64,000 nt of DNA. Source: Deltaproteobacteria bacterium. Its GTDB lineage: Bacteria > Myxococcota > Myxococcia > SLRQ01. This document shows, piece after piece, positions 33,278 through 41,562 of this stretch (the first letter of the stretch is position 1; each line of letters starts with the position of its first letter). A program made the position numbers and the translations under genes. The stretch spans positions 1 through 64,000 of the forward strand of contig JARGFU010000006.1 of the NCBI GenBank assembly GCA_029210625.1, written 5' to 3'. A model generated the notes under the pieces. The model had not been told where the DNA came from, ran no database searches, and worked only from the letters and a program-made list of their open reading frames with translations.

Positions 33278-35302
33278 CTAGCGGGGCTCGCGGCAGGGCA
33301 GGAGCCCCAGCCAGGGCCGCCGGGCGGGCAGGCGGTGGAAGTCCCGGTCGGCGAAGCGGGCGGGGTGGCGGCGCGCCAGGGGCGTCTCCCGGGTCGGCGC
33401 CTCGAAGGGGAGCGCCGCGCAGTCCGGGCGGAGGGGCTCTCCCCCGAGGCGCGGCGGCTCGCCTGCCTCGAGCTCCTCCCGCGTGAAGCCGTAGCAGCCC
33501 GAGTCGAGGTAGACGAAGCAGGGCAGCGCGCCGTCCTCGCCGGTCTCGACCCGCTTGCCCGCGGCCTCGAGGAGGTAGGCCGGGAAGGCGAGCTGCACTC
33601 GCCGGCCGGGAGACCAGCGCGGGGCGCTCACGACCCGCAGCGCGCCGGGCAGGTGCGCCACGCTCTCCCTGACCTGCAGGAAGGCGAGGTCGTGGAGGTC
33701 GGCGGGCAGGGTGAAGGAGAGGCCCGGCAGGCTGGCGCCGACGAGGGCGAGCCCCACCCCCAGGGTCATCGCCCGCTGGCGCAGCGGCGGCGCGAGGAGG
33801 ACCAGCGCCGCGGCGGCGAGCAGCAGGAAGAGGTGCGGGGCGCTCTGGTAGCGGATGAGGTCCGTACGGCAGGTGAGGGCCACCTTCCAGCTCGGGAGGG
33901 TGAGGAGGAGGGGCGCGGCGAGGAGGGTGAGCCCGAGCAGCGGGCGGCGCCGGTAGAGCAGGGTGAGCACGCCGAGCAGCGCGAGCAGGAGGAGCAAGGG
34001 GGAGGCGAGCTCGCTGCTCTGGCCGAGCATCTGCCCCACCGTCGAGAGGTCGCTCCCCGCGCCGCGCTCGGCTCCCTCGGCGAGGTGGCCCCCGAGGGTG
34101 TAGAGGTGGGCGAGGCTCACGCCCCCGAGGAGGAGGGCGGGGGCGAGGAGGCGCAGGAGGGCGGGGCGGCGGGGTCCGCGGCAGGCCGCCAGGGCGAGGA
34201 GGAGGGCGAGCGGGCCGAGGAGGAGGGTGACCACGCGCAGCTGCACGGCCACCGCCACCGCCAGGGTCCCGCCGCCGAGGCGCAGCAGGCGGTCGGGCAG
34301 CGAGAGGCCCTCGTTCAGCCCCCGGGCCAGGGCCCAGCTCCCGCCGAGGAAGAGGAGCAGGGCGAGGGGCCAGGGGCTCTCCGAGAGGGAGAGCCGCAGG
34401 TGGCCCGGGTGCAGGGCCAGCCCCAGGGCGGCCACCCCCCCGACCGCCCAGCTGCCGGTGAGGCGGCGGGCGAGGAGGAGGAGCGCCGGCACGCTGAGGG
34501 CTCCGGCCACGGCGGCCGCGAAGAGGGGCCAGTCGGGGCTCTGGAGGAGCGCGGCGGCGGGCGCGAGGAGGCGGCGGTAGGCCGGGCCGTAGAGCTCGGC
34601 CCGGGCCAGCCCTTCGCCGGGCCAGAGCCCGGCCAGCCCGCCGAGCTCGAGGACACCGTGGCGATCGGCGTGGAGGGGGGCCCAGGGGGGGAGGAGGAGC
34701 CGGCCGAGGAGGGCCAGGAGGAAGAGCCCGCCGGTGGCGGCGAGGAGCCGGCCGGGGGGAGGCGCGCGCCGCCAGGCGCGGAGGAGATCACCGAGGAGGA
34801 GGAGGGCCGCCAGGAGGAAGAAGGTCTCGACCACCAGCCACTGGGGGAGGAGGGGCTCCCGGGTGGGCTCCGGCACCACCTCGGACTCGGGGTCGGCCTG
34901 GAGCGCGGCGCGGAGCGCGCCGACCCGCCGGGCGAAGCTACCGTCGTCCCGCGCCCGGAGGCGCTCGATGAAGGCCCGGGCGGCGGCCTCGAAGGCCGGG
35001 GGGGCGTCCGGGGGCAGCTGGACCTCGAAGCTCGGCGTGGCGAGGGGCGCCGCGCCGCCCGCCACCGGCAGGAGGAAGAGCTCCCCCTCGCCCTCCGGGC
35101 CCTGGAGCGCGACCACGATCCTCGCCTGCTCGATCTTCACGTCCCCGAGGCGGTGCGCGCCGGGGAGGGGCGCGTCCCCGGGCCGGGGCAGCACCAGCGC
35201 CGACACCTCGGCCTCCATCCCCGGGGGGATCGCGAGCCCGGCCACCGCGGAGGCCGGCAGGATCAGCGCGGCGAGGAGCGCGGCCTTGATCCGGAGGTGC
35301 AG
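33278..35302 (-). CDS. Polytopic membrane glycosyltransferase-like protein (GT39/PMT-type)
   Basis: About 674 aa. N-terminal signal or anchor (HLRIKAALLAALILPASAVAG), a ~130-residue periplasmic domain, then about ten hydrophobic segments rich in Leu/Ala, with GPAYRRLLAPAAALL, LHPGHLRLSLSESPWPLALLLF and SWKVALTCRTDLIRYQSAPH. The last ~150 residues are soluble. The layout is that of polyprenyl-phosphate-sugar transferases, but no catalytic motif is certain. No ATG/GTG/TTG precedes the signal sequence outside the Hsp70 gene. A CTG at 35302 lies 7 nt after GGAGGG and is my choice of start. It begins 19 bp after the Hsp70 stop. Confidence 0.65.
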   Translation of the reverse strand: MHLRIKAALLAALILPASAVAGLAIPPGMEAEVSALVLPRPGDAPLPGAHRLGDVKIEQARIVVALQGPEGEGELFLLPVAGGAAPLATPSFEVQLPPDAPPAFEAAARAFIERLRARDDGSFARRVGALRAALQADPESEVVPEPTREPLLPQWLVVETFFLLAALLLLGDLLRAWRRAPPPGRLLAATGGLFLLALLGRLLLPPWAPLHADRHGVLELGGLAGLWPGEGLARAELYGPAYRRLLAPAAALLQSPDWPLFAAAVAGALSVPALLLLARRLTGSWAVGGVAALGLALHPGHLRLSLSESPWPLALLLFLGGSWALARGLNEGLSLPDRLLRLGGGTLAVAVAVQLRVVTLLLGPLALLLALAACRGPRRPALLRLLAPALLLGGVSLAHLYTLGGHLAEGAERGAGSDLSTVGQMLGQSSELASPLLLLLALLGVLTLLYRRRPLLGLTLLAAPLLLTLPSWKVALTCRTDLIRYQSAPHLFLLLAAAALVLLAPPLRQRAMTLGVGLALVGASLPGLSFTLPADLHDLAFLQVRESVAHLPGALRVVSAPRWSPGRRVQLAFPAYLLEAAGKRVETGEDGALPCFVYLDSGCYGFTREELEAGEPPRLGGEPLRPDCAALPFEAPTRETPLARRHPARFADRDFHRLPARRPWLGLLPCREPR

Positions 35303-35321
35303 GAGGCAGCCCTCCAGCGGC

Positions 35322-36479
35322 TCAGGCCGGGACGACCCTGGCACCGCCGTGCATCTCGCCCGCCTGAAGGGCCGCGGAGATGCAGGCGCCCTGCGCCACC
35401 GTACGATCCGGCGCCAGGTCGTAGAGCGGCCGCTTGCCGAAGTAGCTCTCGACGGCGGCGCGCACCGCGGGGAGGTAGGTGCTTCCGCCGGCGAGGATGA
35501 CATCGTCGATCGCCTGGACCGGGAGGCCGGCCTCGAGGAGCACCTCGTCGCAGAGGGCGAAGCTGCGCTGGACCAGCTCGTGGATCGCCCGGTCGAAGGC
35601 CTCGCGGCCGATCTCGAGGGTCTTGCCGGCGAGGGTGGGGTCGATGATGTCGAGGCGGACGGTCACCGAGGGCTGGAGCGAGAGGGCGAGCTTCGCCTTC
35701 TCGGCGGCGACCAGGAGGCGGGCGAAGATGCTGCGCTCACCGCGCAGATCCCAGCGGTGCTCCTGCAGGACGCGGTTGGCGATGAGGTTCGCCAGGGCGT
35801 GGTCGACGTCGTCGCCGCCGAGGTAGGGGTCACCCCCCGAGGCGATCACCCGGTGGGAGAGTCCGCGGACGCGAAGGACCGCGAGGTCGAAGGTGCCACC
35901 CCCCAGGTCGTAGACCGCGACGTTCCGCTCTCCGGAGAGGCGCTCGAGGTAGGGCACCACCGCGGCGTAGGGCTCGTCGATGGTGCCCACCCGGTTGAAG
36001 CCGGCCTTGCGGGCGGCGTTGCAGAGGGAGAGCACCTGCTCGGGGCCGTAGGAGGGCGGGACGCAGAGCACGGCGTTCTTCAGCTCGCCGGCCGGGAAGC
36101 CCGCGTAGTGCCGCACGACGCTCAGCTGGTGGGCGATCACGTCGACCGGGAGGAGCTGGCCCTTGCGGGTGATGAAGCGGGGGACACCGTCGCCGCCGCG
36201 CTCGAGCTTCATCGGCGTCGACTCCCGGAAGTCCACGACCTCCTGATCGAACCAGCGGCGCCCGGCGATGCGCTTCACCGAGTAGAGGGTGTTCTCGGGA
36301 TCGATGCCGCGGCGGAGGGCGGCGCGGGCGCCCACCTGAACGCGATCACCCGGCAGGTAGGCCACCACCGAGGGGGTCAGCTCGAGGCCGTCGGAATCTC
36401 GCAGGAGCTGGGGCTTTCCCTGCTTCCACACCGCCACCAGCGTGGTTGAGGTCCCGAAGTCGATTCCGACGATTCCCAT
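35322..36479 (-). CDS. Hsp70-family protein, nucleotide-binding domain only
   Basis: 385 aa. Clear actin/Hsp70 ATPase signatures: GIVGIDFGTSTTLVAVW (phosphate 1), NRVGTIDEPYAAVVPYL, VAVYDLGGGTFDLAVLRV (phosphate 2), and VILAGGSTYLPAVRAAVE (adenosine). It ends right after the NBD (DRTVAQGACISAALQAG), so the linker plus ~230-residue substrate-binding domain of DnaK is absent. There is no DnaJ or GrpE neighbour. Such NBD-only proteins may be regulators or specialised chaperones; the role is unknown. GGAGGAC lies close to the ATG. Confidence 0.88.
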   Translation of the reverse strand: MGIVGIDFGTSTTLVAVWKQGKPQLLRDSDGLELTPSVVAYLPGDRVQVGARAALRRGIDPENTLYSVKRIAGRRWFDQEVVDFRESTPMKLERGGDGVPRFITRKGQLLPVDVIAHQLSVVRHYAGFPAGELKNAVLCVPPSYGPEQVLSLCNAARKAGFNRVGTIDEPYAAVVPYLERLSGERNVAVYDLGGGTFDLAVLRVRGLSHRVIASGGDPYLGGDDVDHALANLIANRVLQEHRWDLRGERSIFARLLVAAEKAKLALSLQPSVTVRLDIIDPTLAGKTLEIGREAFDRAIHELVQRSFALCDEVLLEAGLPVQAIDDVILAGGSTYLPAVRAAVESYFGKRPLYDLAPDRTVAQGACISAALQAGEMHGGARVVPA

Positions 36480-36601
36480 CCCAGGAGGACTCCCTTTCTT
36501 CGCCGATCCCCACCTTGCACCGGCCCGTACATCATAGCCCCTGCGGAGCCGTGACGCTGATCACAAATACGAAAGGGCCGGGAAAAACGGACAATGAAGG
36601 G

Positions 36602-36637
36602 GCGACCGGGGTGGGTGGATGTGCCGAAAGCCCGGTC
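36602..36637 (-). terminator. Possible terminator after the sigma-factor cassette
   Basis: On the minus strand an 8-bp perfect stem (CGACCGGG / CCCGGTCG) lies about 15 bp after the small gene's stop, and a T5 run follows 14 nt later. The distance between stem and T-run makes intrinsic termination uncertain. Confidence 0.3.
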
Positions 36638-36651
36638 GGGCCGGCGCCGGA

Positions 36652-36888
36652 TCAGGCCCCCGAGCCTCGGATCCGGGCCAGAACGGCTCTCGCGGTGCAG
36701 GAGAGGCCCTCGGGATCCAGGGCGGCCTCCAGGCGGCGCTGCAGGAGGGTCTCATCGAAGGCTTCCTGGCGTCCGGCGGCGTCGAGGTCGTGCCAGGCCG
36801 GCGCGGAGCGCAGGCGGCCGCCCGGCGATCGCTCCCGGTGGGCGGTGGTGACGGCCTCGATGAGGGCGGCGCGCTCGCGATCGGTCAT
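36652..36888 (-). CDS. Small soluble protein coupled to the sigma factor
   Basis: 78 aa, charged and helical (MTDRERAALIEAVTTAHRER ... AGRQEAFDETLLQRRLEAAL). There is no membrane segment and no zinc-binding His/Cys set, so it is not a typical anti-sigma factor. Its ATG overlaps the sigma stop (ATGA), showing translational coupling, so a role tied to the sigma factor or the VIT/VWA protein is likely but undefined. Confidence 0.65.
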   Translation of the reverse strand: MTDRERAALIEAVTTAHRERSPGGRLRSAPAWHDLDAAGRQEAFDETLLQRRLEAALDPEGLSCTARAVLARIRGSGA

Positions 36889-37454
36889 GGTCTGACTCCT
36901 CCCAGGTCCGCGCCCTGGCGCTCGAGGCAGTCGGCGAGCAGGCGCCGGGCCCGGCCGACGTTCTGGAGGAAGGTGTTGGTGCGCATCCCCAGCCCGCCGG
37001 CCAGGGTGGTGTCGGACTCACCGCCCGCGGCGTGCAGGCGCGCGGTGAGGGCCCGGGCCGGCTGGCGCGGCAGCTTCTCCCGGCAGTAGGCGATGAGGCG
37101 GCGCAGGAGGGGGTCCGGTGGCGGCGCCTCGGCCGGGGCCTCCTGGAGGATCCGCTCCAGGTCCTGGGCGTCGAGAGGGGCCGGGCGCTGCCGCCGCAGC
37201 TCGCTCACCGCGAGGTTGCGGGCGATCCGCACGGCGAGGCGCAGCAGGCTCTCTCCCCGGCCGTCGGGCACCACTCGCGGGGCCACCTGCCAGACGCGCA
37301 GCAGCGTCTCCTGCACGATGGGCTCGGTGTCGAGGGTCGTCGCGAAGCTCGAGAGGGAGAGGCGCAGGCGCGCCTCGACGCCGGCGACCCAGCGCCCGAA
37401 GGCGTCCGGATCGCCGGCGGCGATGAGCGGGAGGAGGTGGTCGAGATCAGCCAT
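36885..37454 (-). CDS. Sigma-70-family (ECF-like) sigma factor
   Basis: 189 aa. The sigma-2-like region is recognisable: DPDAFGRWVAGVEARLRLSL, TEPIVQETLLRVWQVAPR, and LLRLAVRIARNLAVSELRRQRP. A linker of about 35 residues leads to a C-terminal helical region (GGLGMRTNTFLQNVGRARRLLADCLERQG) resembling sigma-4. It overlaps the VIT/VWA gene by 8 bp and the small downstream gene by 4 bp, forming a tight three-gene cassette. No anti-sigma factor with a membrane segment is present. Confidence 0.82.
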   Translation of the reverse strand: MADLDHLLPLIAAGDPDAFGRWVAGVEARLRLSLSSFATTLDTEPIVQETLLRVWQVAPRVVPDGRGESLLRLAVRIARNLAVSELRRQRPAPLDAQDLERILQEAPAEAPPPDPLLRRLIAYCREKLPRQPARALTARLHAAGGESDTTLAGGLGMRTNTFLQNVGRARRLLADCLERQGADLGGVRP

Positions 37455-39891
37455 CGACGATCCGGACCTCCAGGGCCGAGCCCGCCGAGCGCAGGTGGAG
37501 GACGAGCACCTCCGCGATCTCCGGGGCCGCGCCCGGCTCGACGATGAGGGTGATCTTCAGGCGCTGTCCCGCACCATGGAGACCGTCGCGGGTGGTCGAG
37601 CGGGGATCGACCGCGGCCTCGATCAGGGCGGTCGATCCGTCCGCGAGCTCGACCTCCAGCTCGGCGTCGAGGAGGGGCGCCCAGTCGAGCTCCCCGTCGA
37701 GCTCGAGCTCGAAGGTGAAGCTCCGGTCCTGGCGTCGCAGGAGGCGGGCGATCAGCTGCCGGACCTCGTGGAGCTCGTCCTCGCTGTCGAGGCGCCCTGC
37801 GTCCAGGAGGGAACGGGCGTCGTCGAGCTCGAACTCTTCGGGCGCTCCGCTACCACCGAAGCCCTCGGCCGCCGACTCCTCCATCCAGCCCTTGGCCTCT
37901 TCCTTCCTCGCCCCGCGGCTGCGGTCGAAGAGGCCGCCGAGGGAGAGGGAGCGCCGCTTGGCCCCTGCCGCCCGGCCGGCCGGGGCCATCGGCGCCGCGG
38001 CCGCGAACACGCCGGTGATCGGCGCGGCCGGGGGGAGCGGGGCGGCCGCCCGCAGCCCGAGCCGCTCGATGCTCATCCCGTGGGGCAGGGCCTGGGGGAG
38101 GCGCTCGTGGCGGGTGGGGTCCCGGGGATCCACCGTGGCCTCCTTCGTGACCGCGATCCACGAGGTGAGCCGGGTCGCCACCTGGAAGGCGAGCCCCCGG
38201 GCCTCGATCTCGCGATCGACCTCACTCGCCTGGCGGCCCCCCGCCAGCTCGAGCTCGAGGTCCTCGATCTCCTCGCGGGCGACCAGCACCGTCACCGGGC
38301 CGGTGACCTCCGCGGGCGCGCTCGCCGGCACCGCGAGGGTCTGCTCGAAGAGCCCCTCCGCCGTGCGGCCCGTGATCCGCAGCGCGCCGCCCTCGGCCTT
38401 CAGGCGCAGCCCGAGGAGCGCGGGCTGGCCGACGAAGAGGTCGGGGATCCGCGCCGGGGCGAAGGAGCGCAGCGCGCTGCCCTCGAGGCGCAGATCGACG
38501 ACCAGGGGCGCCTCGGTGGCGGCGACCAGCCGCCGGGCGGCCGGATCCGCGTCCTCGTCGAGACCCAGGATCAGCTCCTGTCCGCGGCCGGCGCGGGAGA
38601 CGGGGCCGGTGAGGGAGCGGTTCACCCCGGAGCCCACGCCCACGCAGTGCACGCGGGAGCCGGCCGGCAGGTGACGCGCGACGGTGGCGACGATCTCCTG
38701 CTCGAAGCCGATGAGACCGTCGGTGACCAGGACCACCTGCCGCTGGGCCTCGCCGCGCAGGCTCTCGAGGGCCGCGAGGATGCCCTCCTTCATCTCGGTG
38801 GCGCCCCCGGCCGAGAGGCTCGCCACCCACTTCAGGGCCCGCCGGCGGTTGCGCTCGGTGGCGCTCACCGCCTTCTTCTCGAAGCGGCGGGCCGCGCTCG
38901 AGAACTCGATCAGCTCCAGGGTGTCGCGAGCGCCCAGGGTCTCGATCAGGGCCGAGGTCACCGCCTGGGCCTGGCGCAGCGGCTCGCCGTGCATCGAGCC
39001 GCTGGTGTCGAGCAGCACGATGAGGTCCCGGGCCACGGGCTCGAACCGGGCGTCCTTGCGCGGCGGCACGAGGGTCAAGAGCCCGAAGGCCTCGTCGGCG
39101 TGGGCGTGATCCGGCGCCGGGCGGGAGAGGCGCAGGCCCGTCCGGACCTCACCCGCCGCCACCGGCCAGTGGACCACCAGGTCCCGGTCGAGGGCCGCCC
39201 CGGTCTCCGAGGCCAGGCCGACGATCCGCGCGGCGCCCTCGCTGCGCACGTGCAGGTGGTGGCTGGGCGAGCCGGGCTCCCCGCCCGCCAGACGATCGGC
39301 GATGCGCAGGACGAAGCCGGCCCGGGGCGTCGTGCCCGCCGGGCTCACGTCGACCTCCACCGCGGCGGCGTCCGGCACCCGGCCGGCCGCGCCGAGGTAG
39401 CGCGGGGCGACCACGGTGGGGAAGCGCCAGGACCAGGCGCCCTCGGCCAGCCAGTCCAGGCGCTGATCGATCACGATCCGCGCGACCACGGTCTCCCGCG
39501 GCGGGAGGTTCCCGACCTCCTGGGTGAAGAGGCTGCTGCGATCCTGCTCCAGCAGGGCGGCGGTCCGGCCCAGGGCGAGCGCCTCCTCGAAGCGCTCGCG
39601 GGCGCTCTCCCGCCGGTCCACCTCGCCGATCACCTCGAGGGCGCCCAGGGTGAAGGAGAAGCCGCTCACCGCCCCGCGCTCGGGCAGGGGAAGCTGATAG
39701 GTCACGGCCAGGGGCTCGTCGTGTGGGTTCTCGAAGGTCTGCTCCAGGATCACCCGGGCGAGGCCTCCCTCGGCCTCGACCTCGAGGCGGGCCTCGCGCA
39801 GGGGAAGGGTGCGTCCGTCGGCGGCGACCAGGCGGCCTCCGCTGCTGCGATCGTCGGGGGTGGGGCGGGAGAGGGCGGTCTGCGGCATCAT
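37447..39891 (-). CDS. VIT and VWA domain protein
   Basis: 814 aa. N-terminal vault/inter-alpha-trypsin (VIT) domain (about residues 20-150; VILEQTFENPHDEPLAVTYQLPLPERGAVSGFSF, ARERFEEALALGRTAALLEQDR). It is followed by a von Willebrand A domain with an intact MIDAS (LIVLLDTSGSMHGEPL, ... VLVTDGLIG) at about 285-460. The C-terminal region has SWIAVTKEATVDPRDP, a Gly/Ala-rich linker and a final beta/alpha segment. It lacks a signal peptide, so it is presumably cytoplasmic. The ATG at 39891 has GGAGG upstream (a second ATG follows at once). First gene of the cassette with the sigma factor. Confidence 0.92.
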   Translation of the reverse strand: MMPQTALSRPTPDDRSSGGRLVAADGRTLPLREARLEVEAEGGLARVILEQTFENPHDEPLAVTYQLPLPERGAVSGFSFTLGALEVIGEVDRRESARERFEEALALGRTAALLEQDRSSLFTQEVGNLPPRETVVARIVIDQRLDWLAEGAWSWRFPTVVAPRYLGAAGRVPDAAAVEVDVSPAGTTPRAGFVLRIADRLAGGEPGSPSHHLHVRSEGAARIVGLASETGAALDRDLVVHWPVAAGEVRTGLRLSRPAPDHAHADEAFGLLTLVPPRKDARFEPVARDLIVLLDTSGSMHGEPLRQAQAVTSALIETLGARDTLELIEFSSAARRFEKKAVSATERNRRRALKWVASLSAGGATEMKEGILAALESLRGEAQRQVVLVTDGLIGFEQEIVATVARHLPAGSRVHCVGVGSGVNRSLTGPVSRAGRGQELILGLDEDADPAARRLVAATEAPLVVDLRLEGSALRSFAPARIPDLFVGQPALLGLRLKAEGGALRITGRTAEGLFEQTLAVPASAPAEVTGPVTVLVAREEIEDLELELAGGRQASEVDREIEARGLAFQVATRLTSWIAVTKEATVDPRDPTRHERLPQALPHGMSIERLGLRAAAPLPPAAPITGVFAAAAPMAPAGRAAGAKRRSLSLGGLFDRSRGARKEEAKGWMEESAAEGFGGSGAPEEFELDDARSLLDAGRLDSEDELHEVRQLIARLLRRQDRSFTFELELDGELDWAPLLDAELEVELADGSTALIEAAVDPRSTTRDGLHGAGQRLKITLIVEPGAAPEIAEVLVLHLRSAGSALEVRIVDG

Positions 39892-40121
39892 GGCGATTGT
39901 CCTCCAAATGGGGGTCTCGAGAGGGGCTTCATCGAGACCAACGCGAGGAGGGGCCGGACGGTGACACACTTTCTTTACGGCCTCGCATCCGGGGGGAGGA
40001 GGCCCATGCTCACCGTCCTCCCCCGCGGGGCACCCCCCCCGGTGCCCGCCGCCCCTCCCGGGGACAGGCGGAGCCGAGTGACTAGGGTGCCCGGACCATC
40101 CCAAGAAGGAGTCGCTCCCCG

Positions 40122-41501
40122 ATGAAGAAGCTCGTCCTCCTGCTCGTCGTGCTGGGCCTCGTCGCCCTCGCCTTTCCCCTGATCAACCTCGCGGTCGGCT
40201 CCGGCGCCGGGGTCCACTTCGGCGAGGGATCGGGGGGCACCCCCGAGTACCAGGCCGCCATGGCCGTGCTGGCGCAGAAGTGCGGCGACTGCCACGCCGC
40301 CGAGGGCAGCCGGCCCTTCTACGCCAGCTTCCCGGTGGCCAGCGCGATGATCGCCGAGCACGTCGAGGAGGCCCTCGAGCACTACGACATGAGCGCCCTC
40401 CTGGCGGGCAGCCCGACCCAGGCGGTGGACGAGGTGGCCCTGGCGCGCCTGCAGCTCACCCTCGAGTACGGGCCGACGATGCCGCCGCCGAGCTACACCC
40501 TCCTGCACTGGGACGCCTCCTTCTCGGAGGCCGACCGGGAGCTCGTGATGAAGTGGGTCCGGGCCGAGCGGGCGGCGCGCCACGCGGCCCCCGGGGTGGC
40601 CGAGGCCCTGCGAGGAGAGCTGCTGCGGCCCATCCCCACCCCCGAGGTGAAGGACCCCGCCAAGGTCGCCCTGGGCCGGAAGCTCTACCACGACGTCCGC
40701 CTCTCGAAGGACGACACGATCTCCTGCGCCTCCTGCCACGACCTCGCCAAGGGGGGCACGGATCAGGCTCCGGTCTCCACCGGCGTCGACGGCCAGAAGG
40801 GTGGGATCAACTCGCCGACCGTCTTCAACGCCGCGCTGAACCTGGCGCAGTTCTGGGACGGCCGGGCGGCGGACCTGAAGGCCCAGGCCGACGGCCCGCC
40901 GAACAACCCGGTCGAGATGGCCACCAGCTGGCCCGAGATCATCGGCAAGCTCGAGCAGGACGAGGCGCTCAAGGGCGAGTTCGTCGCGGTCTATCCGGAG
41001 GGCTTCTCGGGGGCGAGCATCACCGACGCCATCGCGGCCTTCGAGGAGACCCTCCTCACGCCGAACTCGGACTTCGATCGCTTCCTCGGCGGTGACGCGG
41101 GGGCCCTCTCCGCGGAGGCGAAGGGCGGCCACGCCCTCTTCCTGGAGCTCGGCTGCGCCAGCTGCCACGTCGGCGAGGCCCTCGGCGGCCAGTCCTACGA
41201 GAAGATGGGGAAGAAGCGGGACTACTTCGGCCACCGCGGCGACGTCGGCCCCGCCGACGAGGGGCGGGCCGCCTTCACCAAGAACCCCGCGGACCGCCAC
41301 CGCTTCAAGGTGCCGACGCTGCGCAACGTCGCCCTGACCGCGCCCTACTTCCACGACGCCTCGGCCAAGACCCTGGACGACGCGGTGGCCGCGATGGCCA
41401 GCTTCCAGCTCGGCGAGGATCTGCCGGCGGAGAAGCAGGCGAAGCTCGTCGCCTTCCTCCAGAGCCTCACCGGCGAGCTGGACGGAAAGAAGCTCGAGTA
41501 G
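40122..41501 (+). CDS. Tri-haem cytochrome c peroxidase (CCP/MauG family)
   Basis: 459 aa. An N-terminal membrane anchor (LVLLLVVLGLVALAFPLINLAVG) is followed by a haem-binding domain with CGDCH (54-58). The usual di-haem CCP core follows, with CASCH at 202-206 and 345-349. VALGRKLYHDVRLSKDDTISCASCH, GGINSPTVFNAALNLAQFWDGRA, and KVPTLRNVALTAPYFHDASAKTLDDAV are standard CCP segments. Predicted to reduce H2O2 to water in the periplasm, the extra haem acting as electron entry from the quinol/cytochrome pool, as in E. coli YhjA. Monocistronic. Confidence 0.93.
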   Translation: MKKLVLLLVVLGLVALAFPLINLAVGSGAGVHFGEGSGGTPEYQAAMAVLAQKCGDCHAAEGSRPFYASFPVASAMIAEHVEEALEHYDMSALLAGSPTQAVDEVALARLQLTLEYGPTMPPPSYTLLHWDASFSEADRELVMKWVRAERAARHAAPGVAEALRGELLRPIPTPEVKDPAKVALGRKLYHDVRLSKDDTISCASCHDLAKGGTDQAPVSTGVDGQKGGINSPTVFNAALNLAQFWDGRAADLKAQADGPPNNPVEMATSWPEIIGKLEQDEALKGEFVAVYPEGFSGASITDAIAAFEETLLTPNSDFDRFLGGDAGALSAEAKGGHALFLELGCASCHVGEALGGQSYEKMGKKRDYFGHRGDVGPADEGRAAFTKNPADRHRFKVPTLRNVALTAPYFHDASAKTLDDAVAAMASFQLGEDLPAEKQAKLVAFLQSLTGELDGKKLE

Positions 41502-41562
41502 CCGGTACGAGGCGGCGGCCGGTGGGTCGCGGGCGCGCTTGCGACTATCATCGCGGCTGACC

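Noticed and set aside
36652-36888. Anti-sigma factor for the adjacent sigma gene
   Set aside because: No membrane segment and no zinc-binding HxxxCxxC motif; only coupling to the sigma gene is supported.
37093-40125. 1010-aa plus-strand ORF
   Set aside because: Low-complexity Arg/Glu/Gly sequence antisense to the VIT/VWA and sigma genes; a shadow frame.
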